A stretch of DNA of 64,000 nt, from positions 186,001 to 250,000 of the forward strand of contig NZ_LJAK01000002.1 in assembly GCF_001420005.1 (NCBI RefSeq), written 5' to 3'. Numbering within the stretch: the stretch's first letter is position 1; every line of letters starts with the position of its first letter. This DNA is from Loktanella sp. 3ANDIMAR09 (GTDB taxonomy: Bacteria; Pseudomonadota; Alphaproteobacteria; Rhodobacterales; Rhodobacteraceae). Below the pieces are notes generated by a model. The model saw only the letters and a program-made list of their open reading frames with translations. It ran no database searches and was not told the origin of the DNA. Below, piece after piece: positions 8,629 to 18,545 of this stretch. Made by a program: the position numbers and the translations under genes.

Positions 8629-9221
8629 CGCCCGGCCATGTCCCACACCTCGAATTCGATGCTGCGTTTTTCGCGCAGCTTGGCCTCGACCGCAGGGCTG
8701 AGAGGGGTGGGTTTGCTGGGCGAGACGTTCAATCGCTTGAGGTCGAGCGTGACGTCCAGCCGTGCCTCGAGAAAGGCGATCAGCAGGCTCTGATCCTCGT
8801 AGCGGAACAGGTGGTCGATCCCCATGTTGCCATCACCATCCAGCACGAATTTGGCCTGAGACCCGACATTCGCGAAATCGGCAGGCTTGCCCTTGCAGTA
8901 TTCCAGCACGAAATCGTCGAAACTGATGTCGCGCGTGCTGTTGGGGTGTCCGATCAGATCATCGCGCGACCTGTAGCGATACCAGCTGCCCAGCCAATCG
9001 ACCGGATCGCGGACCACGGCCATGATCTCGGGCTCCTTGCCACCGGCCTGCACGAACAGCGGTTTGAAAAAACGGCGATAGCGGTACACGGGCGCGTGTT
9101 TGATCTGGGGCGGGTCGCGCATCACCATCGCGGCCTTGGGGGCAAGCGCGCCCTCGATGGCGGTGGTGCCGGTTTTCGGCACCGCGAGGAACACCAGATT
9201 CTGTTTCCAAAACACGAGCAT
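8613..9221 (-). CDS. sulfotransferase-family protein
   Basis: The 202-residue protein begins [26 protein letters not shown] near residue 15 is the 5'-phosphosulfate loop that binds PAPS, and [14 protein letters not shown] near 69 is the 3'-phosphate motif, so a sulfotransferase fold is well supported. Relatives in roseobacters are sometimes mislabelled gamma-glutamyl kinase. The acceptor cannot be told from sequence. It is a lone leftward gene between rlmE and recA; its tail overlaps rlmE by 16 bp, so the two mRNAs are complementary at their ends. Confidence 0.8.
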   Translation of the reverse strand: MLVFWKQNLVFLAVPKTGTTAIEGALAPKAAMVMRDPPQIKHAPVYRYRRFFKPLFVQAGGKEPEIMAVVRDPVDWLGSWYRYRSRDDLIGHPNSTRDISFDDFVLEYCKGKPADFANVGSQAKFVLDGDGNMGIDHLFRYEDQSLLIAFLEARLDVTLDLKRLNVSPSKPTPLSPAVEAKLREKRSIEFEVWDMAGRQSLI

Positions 9222-9352
9222 GGCTGCCCTCCGCTGATCAGGTCCGAAATAATCCTACGCCATGCACGAAGTATTAACCACCATCCACACAATCTGAGGC
9301 TGTTGATAAAGAGATTGCAATGTTCTTGTTTCGGTCCCATATAGGGTGACGA

Positions 9353-9367
9353 GAACACAATAAGAAC
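9353..9367 (+). promoter_or_regulatory. LexA (SOS) box of recA
   Basis: GAACACAATAAGAAC is an exact match to the alphaproteobacterial LexA site GAAC-N7-GAAC and lies 52 bp before the recA ATG. A one-mismatch copy in the opposite sense (GTTC-N7-GGTC) is at 9322-9336, so two repressor dimers could bind. The site indicates DNA-damage control of recA. Confidence 0.88.
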
Positions 9368-9418
9368 AAAGAGCGGTGATTGCCGCTGTTTCAGGTACGT
9401 GACATAAGGACGAAACTC

Positions 9419-10492
9419 ATGGCAACGGCAGAACTCCTCAAAATGGCTGACAAGAAAACCGCCGACAAGCAAAAGGCACTCGATAGCGCGCTGGCACAGA
9501 TCGAACGGCAGTTCGGCAAAGGGTCGATCATGACCCTGGGCGGCAAGAATCAGATGCCTGACATCGAGGCGACAAGCACCGGTTCGCTGGGGCTGGACAT
9601 CGCCCTGGGGATCGGCGGTCTGCCCAAGGGGCGGATTATCGAAATCTACGGGCCGGAATCATCGGGCAAGACGACGCTGACACTGCACACCCTCGCGGAA
9701 GAGCAGAAAAAGGGCGGTGTTTGCGCATTTGTCGATGCCGAACACGCGCTGGACCCGCAATACGCGAAAAAGCTGGGCGTCAATCTGGACGAGCTGCTGA
9801 TTTCGCAGCCTGACACCGGTGAACAGGCGTTGGAAATCGTCGATACGCTGGTGCGGTCGGGTGCGGTCAGCCTTGTGGTTGTCGACTCGGTTGCGGCGCT
9901 GACACCGAAATCCGAACTTGAGGGTGACATGGGCGACAGCAGCGTGGGCGTCCACGCCCGCCTGATGAGCCAGGCCATGCGCAAGCTGACAGGGTCGATC
10001 AACCGGTCCGGTTGCATGGTGATCTTTATCAACCAGATCCGCATGAAAATCGGCGTCATGTTCGGCTCGCCCGAAACGACGACGGGTGGCAACGCTCTGA
10101 AATTCTACGCATCGGTACGTCTGGATATCCGCCGCATCGGCGCGCTCAAGGATCGCGATGAGGTGGTGGGCAACGCCACCCGCGTCAAGGTCGTCAAAAA
10201 CAAGGTTGCACCGCCGTTCAAACAGGTGGAATTCGACATCATGTACGGCGAGGGCATTTCCAAGATGGGCGAGCTTCTCGATCTGGGCGTCAAGGCCGGG
10301 ATCGTCGAGAAATCGGGTGCCTGGTTCAGCTATGGCGATGAACGCATCGGTCAGGGGCGTGAAAACTCCAAGACGTTCCTCAAGGAAAATCCGGCAATCG
10401 CAATGGAAATCGAGGACAAGATCCGTGCGTCGCACGGGCTCGACTTTGGTGCCTCTGGCGGATCGGACGACGACGATCTGGTCGAAATGTAG
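9419..10492 (+). CDS. recA: recombinase A
   Basis: Forms the ATP-dependent strand-exchange filament and triggers LexA self-cleavage. The 357-residue protein has Walker A GPESSGKT (78-85), the [12 protein letters not shown] Walker B region, the loop-2 region [17 protein letters not shown] and an acidic C-terminal tail (SDDDDLVEM). The start MATAELLKM was chosen over upstream frames because AAGGA lies about 8 bases before it. It is transcribed alone from an SOS-controlled region and followed by an intrinsic terminator. Confidence 0.97.
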   Translation: MATAELLKMADKKTADKQKALDSALAQIERQFGKGSIMTLGGKNQMPDIEATSTGSLGLDIALGIGGLPKGRIIEIYGPESSGKTTLTLHTLAEEQKKGGVCAFVDAEHALDPQYAKKLGVNLDELLISQPDTGEQALEIVDTLVRSGAVSLVVVDSVAALTPKSELEGDMGDSSVGVHARLMSQAMRKLTGSINRSGCMVIFINQIRMKIGVMFGSPETTTGGNALKFYASVRLDIRRIGALKDRDEVVGNATRVKVVKNKVAPPFKQVEFDIMYGEGISKMGELLDLGVKAGIVEKSGAWFSYGDERIGQGRENSKTFLKENPAIAMEIEDKIRASHGLDFGASGGSDDDDLVEM

Positions 10493-10548
10493 GACCCTGG
10501 TCACCGGCATGACTGGACGTGTGGATGATAAACACGGACAGGACAGCG

Positions 10549-10584
10549 AACAGGGCGTGCACTGCGGTGCGCGCCCTGTTTTGT
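10549..10584 (+). terminator. intrinsic terminator of recA
   Basis: Arms AACAGGGCG (10549-10557) and CGCCCTGTT (10572-10580) form a stem followed by TTTTGT. It lies 57 bp after the recA stop and before alaS. Confidence 0.82.
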
Positions 10585-10660
10585 CTTTGGGGTTATTGCT
10601 GGACCCTTGGGCTGTGGGGGGCTATTTCAGGCGCAACCTGTTGATCCGAAAGCGCCCGAT

Positions 10661-13318
10661 ATGACCTCTCTTGCCGATATCCGCTCTACCTTTTTGAATT
10701 ACTACGGCCGCCAGAACCACGAGGTCGTGGCCTCCAGCCCGCTGGTGCCGCGCAATGATCCGACGTTGATGTTCACCAACTCGGGCATGGTGCAGTTCAA
10801 GAACCTGTTCACTGGTCTGGAAAATCGCGATTACCAGCGCGCGACCTCTGCTCAGAAATGCGTGCGCGCAGGCGGCAAGCACAATGATCTGGACAATGTC
10901 GGATACACCGCGCGGCACCATACGTTTTTCGAGATGCTCGGGAATTTCAGCTTTGGCGATTATTTCAAGGATGACGCCATCGCATTTGCCTGGGAGTTGC
11001 TGACCCGTGATTTCGGTCTGAACAAGGACAAGTTGCTGGTCACGGTCTATCACACCGATGACGAGGCCGCCGATATCTGGAAAAAAGTCGGCGGTTTCAG
11101 CGATGATCGCATCATTCGCATTCCAACCGACGACAACTTTTGGCGCATGGGCCCGACTGGTCCCTGCGGCCCCTGCACCGAGATTTTCTACGACCACGGT
11201 GACCACATCTGGGGCGGCCCTCCGGGCAGCGCAGAAGAGGACGGTGACCGGTTCATCGAGATCTGGAACCTTGTGTTCATGCAGAACGAACAGTTCGAGG
11301 ACGGCACAATGCGGCCGCTGGACATGCAGTCGATCGACACGGGCATGGGCCTTGAACGTATCGGTGCGCTGCTGCAGGGCAAGCATGACAACTATGACAC
11401 TGACCTGATGCGCGCCCTGATCGAGGCGTCGGCCCATGCGACCAGCAGCGATCCCGATGGTCCGGGCAAGGTGCACCACCGTGTCATCGCAGACCATCTG
11501 CGGGCCACGTCATTCCTGATCGCCGAAGGCGTGCTGCCCAGCAACGAAGGACGCGGCTACGTGCTGCGTCGGATCATGCGCCGTGCCATGCGTCATGCGC
11601 ATCAACTGGGTGCTGCCGATCCGCTGATGCACCGTCTGGTGCCTGCATTGGTGCAGGAAATGGGCGCGGCCTATCCCGAACTGGGGCAGGGCAAAGCGCT
11701 GATCGAAGAAACGCTCAAGAACGAAGAAGTCCGTTTCCGCCAGACCCTCGACCGTGGGTTGAAATTGCTGGACGATGAACTGGCACAACTGCCGGATGAC
11801 GCGGACCTGCCGGGCGAAACCGCGTTCAAGCTTTATGATACTTACGGTTTCCCACTGGATCTGACGCAGGATGCACTGCGTGAAAAGGGCCGGGCCGTGA
11901 ACACGGACGGGTTCGACAGCGCCATGGCCGCCCAAAAGGCAAAGGCGCGCGCCGCCTGGTCCGGCAGCGGCGAACAGGCCGATGCAAGCGTCTGGTTCGA
12001 CATCGCAGACAAGTCCGGCACCACGGATTTTCTGGGCTACGAGACGCTGAATGCCGAAGGTCAGATCGCGGCGGTGATCGTCGATGGCGCACCTGCGGAC
12101 ACAGGGACCGGTGCTGTGCAGATCGTTCTGAACCAGACGCCGTTCTATGCCGAAAGCGGTGGCCAGGTCGGCGATGCAGGCACGCTGACAACCGAAACCG
12201 GGACCGTGCGGATCACAGATACGAAAAAGGTCGCCGGTGTTTTCATTCACATTGGTGACGTCACCACGGGCGAGGTCCGGCGCGGGCAGGCCGCTGTTCT
12301 GGCGGTCGATGCAGACCGGCGGGCCGATATTCAGGCCAACCATTCCGCAACCCACCTGCTGAACGAGGCGTTGCGCGACACGCTGGGCGATCATATCGCT
12401 CAACGTGGGTCCTTGAATGCGCCGGACCGTCTGCGGTTCGATTTCAGCCATCAAAAGGCGGTCGAGGCGGATGAACTTGCGGCGGTCGAACGCGCGGTCA
12501 ACGCGATGATCCGCCAGAACACCACTGTGGAAACCCGGATCATGACGCCGGATGATGCCCGTGCGCTGGGTGCGCAGGCGCTGTTTGGCGAAAAATACGG
12601 CGACGAGGTGCGCGTGGTCTCGATGGGACGCAAACCGGGGTCCGGCAAGGGCGTCGATGGTCAGACTTATTCGCTGGAATTGTGCGGTGGCACCCACGTG
12701 AGCCGTCTGGGTCAGATCGGTGCCTTTGTGCTGTTGGGCGACAGTGCGTCCAGTGCTGGCGTGCGCCGGATCGAGGCGCTGACCGGGCAGGCCGCACTGG
12801 ATCACCTGCGGACTCAGGATGCGGCATTGGCGCAGGCGGCGGCCGTGCTCAAGGTGCCGGCGGCGGATGTTGCATCACGGGTCAAGGCGCTGATGGATGA
12901 ACGCAAGGCGCTGGCAAACGAAGTCGCGCAGCTGCGCCGCGATCTGGCGATGGGCGGCGGCAGATCCGCTGAGTCCGAAAGCGAGGTCGTGAACGGCATT
13001 CCGTTCATCGGGCAGGTCATGGCGGGCGTGTCGGGCAAGGATCTGCCCGCACTGATCGACCAATTCAAGGACCGCGCCGGTTCTGGCGTGGTGCTGCTGA
13101 TCGCGGATGCGGGCGGCAAGGCGGCGGTTGCCGCCGGCGTCACGGCTGACCTGACGGACCGGGTGTCTGCCGTGGATGTGCTGCGTGCGGCTGTGGCTGA
13201 ATTGGGCGGCAAGGGGGGCGGCGGCCGCCCCGACATGGCGCAGGGTGGCGGTGCCAGCATTGACAACGCCGAGGCCGCGCTGACCGCTGCAAGAACCATT
13301 CTGGAGGGCAAAGCATGA
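10661..13318 (+). CDS. alaS: alanyl-tRNA synthetase
   Basis: Charges tRNA-Ala and edits Ser/Gly mischarging. The 885-residue protein has the full layout: class II aminoacylation core starting [16 protein letters not shown] with [11 protein letters not shown], an editing domain with zinc-binding NHSATHLL (HxxxH) and CGGTH, and the C-terminal oligomerisation/DHHA1 domain with its Gly-rich [16 protein letters not shown] tract. ATG at 10661 fits family N-termini; the upstream frame is not conserved in character. The last base pairs overlap the next gene by ATGA. Confidence 0.97.
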   Translation: MTSLADIRSTFLNYYGRQNHEVVASSPLVPRNDPTLMFTNSGMVQFKNLFTGLENRDYQRATSAQKCVRAGGKHNDLDNVGYTARHHTFFEMLGNFSFGDYFKDDAIAFAWELLTRDFGLNKDKLLVTVYHTDDEAADIWKKVGGFSDDRIIRIPTDDNFWRMGPTGPCGPCTEIFYDHGDHIWGGPPGSAEEDGDRFIEIWNLVFMQNEQFEDGTMRPLDMQSIDTGMGLERIGALLQGKHDNYDTDLMRALIEASAHATSSDPDGPGKVHHRVIADHLRATSFLIAEGVLPSNEGRGYVLRRIMRRAMRHAHQLGAADPLMHRLVPALVQEMGAAYPELGQGKALIEETLKNEEVRFRQTLDRGLKLLDDELAQLPDDADLPGETAFKLYDTYGFPLDLTQDALREKGRAVNTDGFDSAMAAQKAKARAAWSGSGEQADASVWFDIADKSGTTDFLGYETLNAEGQIAAVIVDGAPADTGTGAVQIVLNQTPFYAESGGQVGDAGTLTTETGTVRITDTKKVAGVFIHIGDVTTGEVRRGQAAVLAVDADRRADIQANHSATHLLNEALRDTLGDHIAQRGSLNAPDRLRFDFSHQKAVEADELAAVERAVNAMIRQNTTVETRIMTPDDARALGAQALFGEKYGDEVRVVSMGRKPGSGKGVDGQTYSLELCGGTHVSRLGQIGAFVLLGDSASSAGVRRIEALTGQAALDHLRTQDAALAQAAAVLKVPAADVASRVKALMDERKALANEVAQLRRDLAMGGGRSAESESEVVNGIPFIGQVMAGVSGKDLPALIDQFKDRAGSGVVLLIADAGGKAAVAAGVTADLTDRVSAVDVLRAAVAELGGKGGGGRPDMAQGGGASIDNAEAALTAARTILEGKA

Positions 13319-13602
13319 AAACCGCACTCTGGATTGCCCATGTCACGGTAACGGACGAGGAGTCCTATGCCAGATACGCGGCCCTCGCGACCGGGGCGAT
13401 TGCGCATCATGGCGGGGTATTCCTTGCCCGTGGGGGGGACTACGAAACGCTGGAAGGGCCGGACCGGTCCCGCAACGTCGTGGCACGGTTTCCGTCGAAA
13501 CAGGCGGCGCATGATTGCTACTATTCGGACGCGTACCAAGAAGCGTTGAGCCATGCCAAAGGTGCATCGGTGCGCGAGCTGAGCATCGTCGAAGAGCTGT
13601 GA
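13315..13602 (+). CDS. DUF1330-type small dimeric alpha/beta-barrel protein
   Basis: A 95-residue protein beginning [22 protein letters not shown], with [19 protein letters not shown] in the second half. This is the DUF1330 pattern, a ferredoxin-like dimeric fold with no agreed function. Its ATG overlaps the alaS stop (ATGA), and its own stop overlaps the GTG of the MOSC gene, so all three are probably one transcription unit. Confidence 0.82.
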   Translation: MKTALWIAHVTVTDEESYARYAALATGAIAHHGGVFLARGGDYETLEGPDRSRNVVARFPSKQAAHDCYYSDAYQEALSHAKGASVRELSIVEEL

Positions 13603-14072
13603 ACCCTTCCGGCCTTGCCACCATGATGGCGCGTCATGCGCAGGTCGGGCGGCTGGACTGGATCGGATTGCGGTCGGAGCGGCGCGCCGACGTCCGGTCC
13701 GTCGCACAAGCCACGGTTACGCCGGACGGTTTAACCAATGACCACGCGCGGCCGGGCAAGCGGGCGGTGACGCTCGTTCAGGCGGAACATCTGCCGGTCA
13801 TTGCCGCGCTGTCCGGGCATGCGGTCATTGCGCCCGAAACACTGCGGCGCAATCTGGTGGTGTCAGGGATAAACCTGGCCGCCCTTCGCAAGGGGCAAGT
13901 GCGCATCGGTGCGGTCACGCTGATGATCGAAGGTCCCTGTCCGCCCTGTTCCCGGATGGAGGAATATCTGGGTCCTGGCGGCTATAATGCCGTGCGCGGG
14001 CATGGCGGCTGGTATGCGTCGGTCGTGGTGCCGGGCACGATCGCTGTCGGCGATGCGGTCGTGGCCGGGTAG
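13599..14072 (+). CDS. MOSC-domain protein
   Basis: A 157-residue protein if translated from GTG at 13599, which overlaps the previous stop as GTGA; ATG at 13623 is an alternative. It shows the MOSC core: ETLRRNLVVSGINLAAL and IEGPCPPCSRMEEYL, the latter holding the conserved cysteines thought to carry sulfur in molybdenum-cofactor sulfurase C-terminal domains. It contains only the MOSC domain, resembling YiiM-like proteins that act on N-hydroxylated or thiol substrates. The substrate is unknown. Confidence 0.8.
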   Translation: MNPSGLATMMARHAQVGRLDWIGLRSERRADVRSVAQATVTPDGLTNDHARPGKRAVTLVQAEHLPVIAALSGHAVIAPETLRRNLVVSGINLAALRKGQVRIGAVTLMIEGPCPPCSRMEEYLGPGGYNAVRGHGGWYASVVVPGTIAVGDAVVAG

Positions 14073-14114
14073 GGGGCGCTGCCCCCTCTGCCCCCTGCGG
14101 GGCCATTCACCCCC

Positions 14115-14140
14115 GGGATATTTGAAACCAGAAGAAGATG
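14115..14140 (+). repeat. divergent copy of the GAGTATTT intergenic repeat
   Basis: GGGATATTTGAAACCAGAAG followed by AAGATG lies between the MOSC gene and typA. It resembles GAGTATTTTTGGCAAGATGA at 30133, 46419 and 49739 in position, orientation and layout, though not base for base. Confidence 0.45.
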
Positions 14141-14170
14141 AAAAAGGCCCGCCGGGTGAGGCGGGCCTTT
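14141..14170 (-). terminator. intrinsic terminator of typA
   Basis: Arms AAAGGCCCGCC (14143-14153) and GGCGGGCCTTT (14160-14170) enclose GGGTGA. Read leftward, the stem is followed by a run of T, just after the typA stop at 14177. It may also act on the rightward MOSC transcript. Confidence 0.82.
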
Positions 14171-14176
14171 GATCGT

Positions 14177-15994
14177 TCAGCTTGCGCGCGACTGGCGTTT
14201 GCGCTCGTGCGGGTCGAGGTAGCGTTTGCGCAGACGGATCGCATTCGGCGTGACCTCGACCAGTTCGTCGTCGTCGATATAGGCGATCGCCTGTTCCAGC
14301 GACATGGTGACAGGTGTTGTCAGGCGCACGGCCTCGTCGGTGCCGGAGGCCCGCACGTTGGTCAGCTGCTTGCCTTTGAGCGGGTTCACTTCGAGGTCGT
14401 TTTCACGGCTGTGTTCGCCGATGATCATGCCCTGATAGACGGCCTCTTGGGCACCGATGAAGAATTTGCCGCGATCTTCGAGTTTCCACAGCGCAAAGGC
14501 CACCGACGTGCCGTTTTCCATGGAGATCAGAACGCCTTGACGACGGCCCTGGATCTTGCCCTTGTAAGGGGCCCAGCCGTGGAACAGGCGGTTGAGGATA
14601 CCCGAACCACGGGTGTCGGTCAGGAATTCACCGTGATAGCCGATCAGGCCGCGCGACGGGACATGTGCGATGATGCGGGTCTTGCCGGCACCTGCGGGCT
14701 TCATCTCGACCAGCTCGCCCTTGCGCGGGCCGGTCAGTTTTTCGACGACGGCACCGGTGTATTCGTCATCCACGTCGATCGTGGCTTCTTCGATCGGCTC
14801 ATGTCGCACGCCGTCGATGTCGCGATAGATCACCTGCGGACGCGAGATCGACAGTTCGAACCCCTCGCGGCGCATGTTTTCGATCAGCACGCCCATCTGC
14901 AATTCGCCGCGGCCAGAGACCTCGAAGGCGTCGCCCATGAGCGTGTCCGCGATCTTGATCGCGACGTTGACTTCGGCTTCTTTCATCAGACGGTCACGGA
15001 TGACGCGGGACTGCACCTTTTTGCCGTCCTTGCCCGCCAGCGGGCTGTCGTTGATGCCAAAGGTCACGGTGATGGTGGGCGGGTCGATGGGCTGCGCGGG
15101 CAGGGCTGTTTCGATGGACAGGTCGCAGATCGTGTCGGCCACGGTTGCCTTGGTCATGCCGGCCAGGGTGACGATATCGCCGGCCTCGGCGACGTCAATG
15201 GGCTGCTGACCCAAACCACGGAAGGCGAGGATCTTGGAGACGCGGAACTGTTCGATCTTGTCGCCCTTGCGGGACAGCGCCTTGACGGTTTCACCAGCGC
15301 GCAGGGTGCCTGCCTCGACCCGGCCCGTCAGGATGCGGCCGATGAACGGGTCGGCAGACAGGGTCGTTGCCAGCATCTGGAACGGCTCGTCGCGGCGCTC
15401 GATCTGCTTGGGCATGGGGACATGGTCGAGGATCTGGTCGAACAAGGCGTCGAGGTTTTCGCGCGGGCCGTCCAATTCCTGATCGCACCAGCCAGCACGG
15501 CCAGAGGCATACATGACGGGGAAATCCAGCTGTTCGTCGGTTGCTTCGAGTGCGGCGAACAGGTCGAACACGTTGTCCACGGCCTGATCGGGTTCACCGT
15601 CGGCCTTGTCGACCTTGTTGACGACCACGATGGGACGCAGGCCCAGGGCCAGTGCCTTGGAGGTTACGAATTTCGTCTGCGGCATCGGACCTTCGGCGGC
15701 ATCCACCAGCAGGACCACACCGTCCACCATGGACAGGATGCGTTCCACCTCGCCACCGAAATCGGCGTGGCCGGGGGTGTCGACGATGTTGATCCGGGTG
15801 CCTTTCCATTCGACGCTCGTGCACTTTGCAAGGATGGTGATTCCCCGCTCGCGTTCGATGTCGTTGCTGTCCATCGCGCGTTCGGTCGTCGCCTCGTTTT
15901 CGCGGTAGATGCCGGATTGCTTGAGTAGCTCGTCCACCAGCGTGGTTTTGCCGTGGTCAACGTGTGCGATGATCGCGATGTTGCGAATGTCCAT
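14177..15994 (-). CDS. typA: ribosome-associated GTPase TypA/BipA
   Basis: Translational GTPase that helps 50S assembly and stress or cold adaptation. The 605-residue protein starts [19 protein letters not shown] (P-loop), with [14 protein letters not shown] (G3), NKVDK (G4), then EF-G-like domains II, III and V and the BipA-specific C-terminal domain. Length and order match the family. It is transcribed alone leftward and ends at an intrinsic terminator. The opposite strand carries a long open frame that is only a shadow of this gene. Confidence 0.96.
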   Translation of the reverse strand: MDIRNIAIIAHVDHGKTTLVDELLKQSGIYRENEATTERAMDSNDIERERGITILAKCTSVEWKGTRINIVDTPGHADFGGEVERILSMVDGVVLLVDAAEGPMPQTKFVTSKALALGLRPIVVVNKVDKADGEPDQAVDNVFDLFAALEATDEQLDFPVMYASGRAGWCDQELDGPRENLDALFDQILDHVPMPKQIERRDEPFQMLATTLSADPFIGRILTGRVEAGTLRAGETVKALSRKGDKIEQFRVSKILAFRGLGQQPIDVAEAGDIVTLAGMTKATVADTICDLSIETALPAQPIDPPTITVTFGINDSPLAGKDGKKVQSRVIRDRLMKEAEVNVAIKIADTLMGDAFEVSGRGELQMGVLIENMRREGFELSISRPQVIYRDIDGVRHEPIEEATIDVDDEYTGAVVEKLTGPRKGELVEMKPAGAGKTRIIAHVPSRGLIGYHGEFLTDTRGSGILNRLFHGWAPYKGKIQGRRQGVLISMENGTSVAFALWKLEDRGKFFIGAQEAVYQGMIIGEHSRENDLEVNPLKGKQLTNVRASGTDEAVRLTTPVTMSLEQAIAYIDDDELVEVTPNAIRLRKRYLDPHERKRQSRAS

Positions 15995-16055
15995 GTGGTC
16001 TGCCTTTGTACGGAGTTGCGCGCGCCATACAGCGCCAAGCGTCCAAAGGCCAGCC

Positions 16056-16385
16056 CTAGTGCGTCGTGGTGTCCGAGAACACCTGAATGACGATGATTCC
16101 GCACATGATCAGCGCTATTCCCGCAACGGCTGCGCCATCCAGCCGTTGATGAAAGATCAGATAGCTGAAACCTGCAATGAGAACGATTCCGAGGCCGGAC
16201 CAGATGGCATAGACGATGCCGACCGGCATGACCTTGAGCGCGAGCGCCATGAAGTAGAACGACGCGGCGTAGGTGGACAGGCACAGTGCCGATGGCCAGA
16301 GCCGTGTGAACTGCTGGCTGGCCTGCAATGACATGGTGCCGATGGTTTCGAGTGCAATCGCGATGATGAGCCAGAGATAGTGCAT
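16056..16385 (-). CDS. small multidrug resistance (EmrE/Qac) transporter
   Basis: Four predicted membrane helices in 109 residues, beginning MHYLWLIIAIALETIGT. Glu13 in helix 1 is the proton and drug-binding residue of the SMR family; GIVYAIWSGLG in helix 3 is also typical. It probably exports quaternary ammonium compounds or guanidinium-like cations by proton antiport as an antiparallel dimer. It lies 31 bp after the YitT-family gene on the same strand. Which SMR subfamily it belongs to cannot be settled here. Confidence 0.87.
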   Translation of the reverse strand: MHYLWLIIAIALETIGTMSLQASQQFTRLWPSALCLSTYAASFYFMALALKVMPVGIVYAIWSGLGIVLIAGFSYLIFHQRLDGAAVAGIALIMCGIIVIQVFSDTTTH

Positions 16386-16416
16386 GGCGCCGACCTACCC
16401 CGGCAGGGGCCGCGTG

Positions 16417-17019
16417 TCACGTCGCGATATAGCGGTCGCGGCGGTGATTGAAGGTGATGATCAGGTTCAGGACAACGGCCCCCAGCAGCGACCACATGAC
16501 GACTGTCGCCGGGAACAGCAGCAGCGCCGCGGCAAAGATCACGGCGTCCACGGCAAGCTGGACGTAGCCCGCCTTGAACCGGGTGGTGTCCTGCACCAGC
16601 AGGGCCACGACACCCAGACCGCCAAGGCTGCCATTGTGCCGAAAGAGGGCCAGCAGTCCCAGACCGGTCAGCGATCCGAATGCAATGGCCCCCAGGGCCG
16701 GGGACAGGGTTGCAAACACCAGGTTCTGTGGAATGATTTCGGTCAGCACCGACAGGGCCGTCACCGAGATCAGGGATTTGATCGTGAATGCCGGGCCCAA
16801 CCGTCGCCAGGCCAGCAGATAGAACGGCAGGTTGATGACAAAGAACACCGGTCCGAACGACCAGCCGCTGAGATAGGCGATAATCACGGCCACACCCGCG
16901 GTCTGGCCGGTGATCAGCCCCAGATGGGTCAAAAACGTCAATCCAAGCGCGCAGAGGAATACCCCCAGCGTCATGCCTTGGACGTCTTCTGCCAGCGAAT
17001 GTTTGTCTGATGGTGTCAT
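16417..17019 (-). CDS. YitT-family membrane protein
   Basis: About 200 residues with five to six hydrophobic helices. The motifs GLITGQTAGVAVIIAYLSGW and FRHNGSLGGLGVVALL match the YitT/DUF161 membrane family, whose transport role is not established. It lacks the C-terminal soluble DUF2179 domain present in many members. The ATG at 17019 is preferred; a TTG at 17028 would add three residues. It probably shares a transcript with the downstream SMR gene. Confidence 0.78.
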   Translation of the reverse strand: MTPSDKHSLAEDVQGMTLGVFLCALGLTFLTHLGLITGQTAGVAVIIAYLSGWSFGPVFFVINLPFYLLAWRRLGPAFTIKSLISVTALSVLTEIIPQNLVFATLSPALGAIAFGSLTGLGLLALFRHNGSLGGLGVVALLVQDTTRFKAGYVQLAVDAVIFAAALLLFPATVVMWSLLGAVVLNLIITFNHRRDRYIAT

Positions 17020-17057
17020 GCGGTGCAATTAGGACAACAAACCTGACCTGTCCATGC

Positions 17058-17085
17058 AAAAGGCCGCCCCGCGGTCGGGACGGCC
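17058..17085 (-). terminator. intrinsic terminator of icd
   Basis: Arms GGCCGCCCCG (17062-17071) and CGGGACGGCC (17076-17085) form a 10-bp stem with one G-T wobble. On the leftward strand it is followed by TTTT, 23 bp after the icd stop at 17108. Confidence 0.8.
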
Positions 17086-17107
17086 CCAAGATGCATGAAA
17101 TTTGCGC

Positions 17108-18316
17108 CTACATGACCGCTTGCAGGTTTTTATCAATCGCCTCAAGGAACCCTTCGGTCGTCAGCCACGATTGGTCCGGACCAACGAGCAGGGCCAGATC
17201 CTTGGTCATCTGGCCCGATTCCACGGTATCGACGACCACCTTTTCCAGTTTTTCGGCAAAGGCCTGAAGCTGGGCATTGTCGTCCAGTTTCGCGCGGTGC
17301 TTCAGACCGCCGGTCCAGGCAAAGATCGACGCGATGGAATTGGTCGACGTGGCCTTGCCGGCCTGATGGTTGCGATAATGGCGTGTGACGGTGCCGTGCG
17401 CGGCCTCTGCCTCGACGATCTTGCCGTCGGGCGTCATCAGGGCAGAGGTCATCAGGCCCAGCGAGCCAAAGCCCTGCGCCACGGTGTCGGACTGGACGTC
17501 GCCGTCGTAGTTCTTGCAGGCCCAGACATAACCGCCGGACCATTTCATCGCGGATGCGACCATGTCGTCGATCAGGCGGTGTTCATACCACAGGCCAGCG
17601 GCCTCGAACTGTTCGCGGAATTCGGTGTCATAGATGTGCTGAAAGAACATCATGAACTGGCCGTCGTATTGTTTCAGGATCGTGTTCTTGGTCGACAGAT
17701 AGACAGGGTAGCCGCGTTTCAGGCCATAGTTGAACGACGCACGGGCGAAATCCGCGATGCTGTCATCTAGGTTGTACATGCCCATGTAGACGCCAGAGGA
17801 GGGTGCCTTGAACACCTCTTCTTCCATGACGTTGCCATCGTCGCCGACCCATTTCATCGACAATGTGCCGGGGCCGGGGAATTTCATGTCGGTGGCGCGA
17901 TACTGGTCGCCATAGGCGTGGCGGCCAATGACGATGGGCTGGGTCCAGCCGGGGACCAGACGCGGGACGTTCTTGCAGATGATCGGTTCACGGAACACGA
18001 CACCGCCCAGGATGTTGCGGATCGTGCCGTTGGGGCTGCGCCACATCTTTTTCAGGCCGAATTCCTCAACCCGGCCTTCGTCGGGCGTGATCGTCGCGCA
18101 TTTTACGCCAACGCCGATTTCCTTGATCTTGTGGGCGGCGTCGATCGTGATCTGGTCGTCGGTCGCATCACGCGACTGGATGCTGAGGTCGTAGTACAGC
18201 AGGTCTACGTCCAGGTAGGGCAGGATCAATTTCTTCTTGATGAAATCCCAGATAATCCGGGTCATCTCGTCACCGTCGAGTTCGACGATCGGATTGGCTA
18301 CCTTGATTTTGGACAT
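17108..18316 (-). CDS. icd: isocitrate dehydrogenase, NADP-dependent (eukaryotic-type)
   Basis: Oxidative decarboxylation of isocitrate to 2-oxoglutarate in the TCA cycle. The 402-residue protein is of the dimeric type shared with mitochondria: [14 protein letters not shown] near the start, [19 protein letters not shown] (substrate loop), [13 protein letters not shown] and [13 protein letters not shown] at 18316 is chosen because GGAG lies at 18323-18326; an in-frame GTG at 18322 would overlap that site. A long hairpin stands in the leader 19 bp before the start, between icd and the formate dehydrogenase operon. Confidence 0.96.
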   Translation of the reverse strand: MSKIKVANPIVELDGDEMTRIIWDFIKKKLILPYLDVDLLYYDLSIQSRDATDDQITIDAAHKIKEIGVGVKCATITPDEGRVEEFGLKKMWRSPNGTIRNILGGVVFREPIICKNVPRLVPGWTQPIVIGRHAYGDQYRATDMKFPGPGTLSMKWVGDDGNVMEEEVFKAPSSGVYMGMYNLDDSIADFARASFNYGLKRGYPVYLSTKNTILKQYDGQFMMFFQHIYDTEFREQFEAAGLWYEHRLIDDMVASAMKWSGGYVWACKNYDGDVQSDTVAQGFGSLGLMTSALMTPDGKIVEAEAAHGTVTRHYRNHQAGKATSTNSIASIFAWTGGLKHRAKLDDNAQLQAFAEKLEKVVVDTVESGQMTKDLALLVGPDQSWLTTEGFLEAIDKNLQAVM

Positions 18317-18334
18317 GGTCACTCCGGCGCAATT

Positions 18335-18374
18335 GGGTGGGTTTCACATTGCATAGCGCAAATGAAACCCACCC
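18335..18374 (-). promoter_or_regulatory. long hairpin between the formate dehydrogenase operon and icd
   Basis: Perfect 12-bp arms GGGTGGGTTTCA (18335-18346) and TGAAACCCACCC (18363-18374), with an inner TTGC/GCAA stem (49-52 with 58-61). It lies 33 bp after the last formate dehydrogenase gene and just before the icd ribosome-binding site. No T-run follows in the leftward direction, so it may be a regulatory leader or an RNA-stability element rather than a classic terminator. Confidence 0.7.
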
Positions 18375-18407
18375 GAAAGATCGTATACGAACGTATACCG
18401 AAATAAC

Positions 18408-18545
18408 CTAGTTGTCGCCGACCCGCACAAAGGTCCCGCTGGTATAGGCCTCTTGGGATGACAGCGGTGTGGTTTCGGTCAGGATGACGTTGGCCGCGAC
18501 GGTGATGACACCGGCGCAGACCAATGCGGCCAGAAACGATTTCAT
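18408..18545 (-). CDS. 45-residue single-helix protein at end of formate dehydrogenase operon
   Basis: The protein begins MKSFLAALVCAGVITVAANV and ends TSGTFVRVGDN. It has one N-terminal hydrophobic stretch (residues 3-20) that could be a membrane anchor or signal peptide. Its ATG overlaps the stop of the cytochrome b subunit (ATGA), which argues strongly that it is translated. It could be an assembly or stability subunit of the membrane-bound enzyme; no motif reveals a function. An annotation cut-off of 50-60 residues would miss it. Confidence 0.62.
   Translation of the reverse strand: MKSFLAALVCAGVITVAANVILTETTPLSSQEAYTSGTFVRVGDN

Noticed and set aside
14138-15928. Long open frame opposite typA (about 600 codons)
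   Set aside because: High-GC shadow of typA: no family similarity, no ribosome-binding site, and the true gene on the other strand is beyond doubt.
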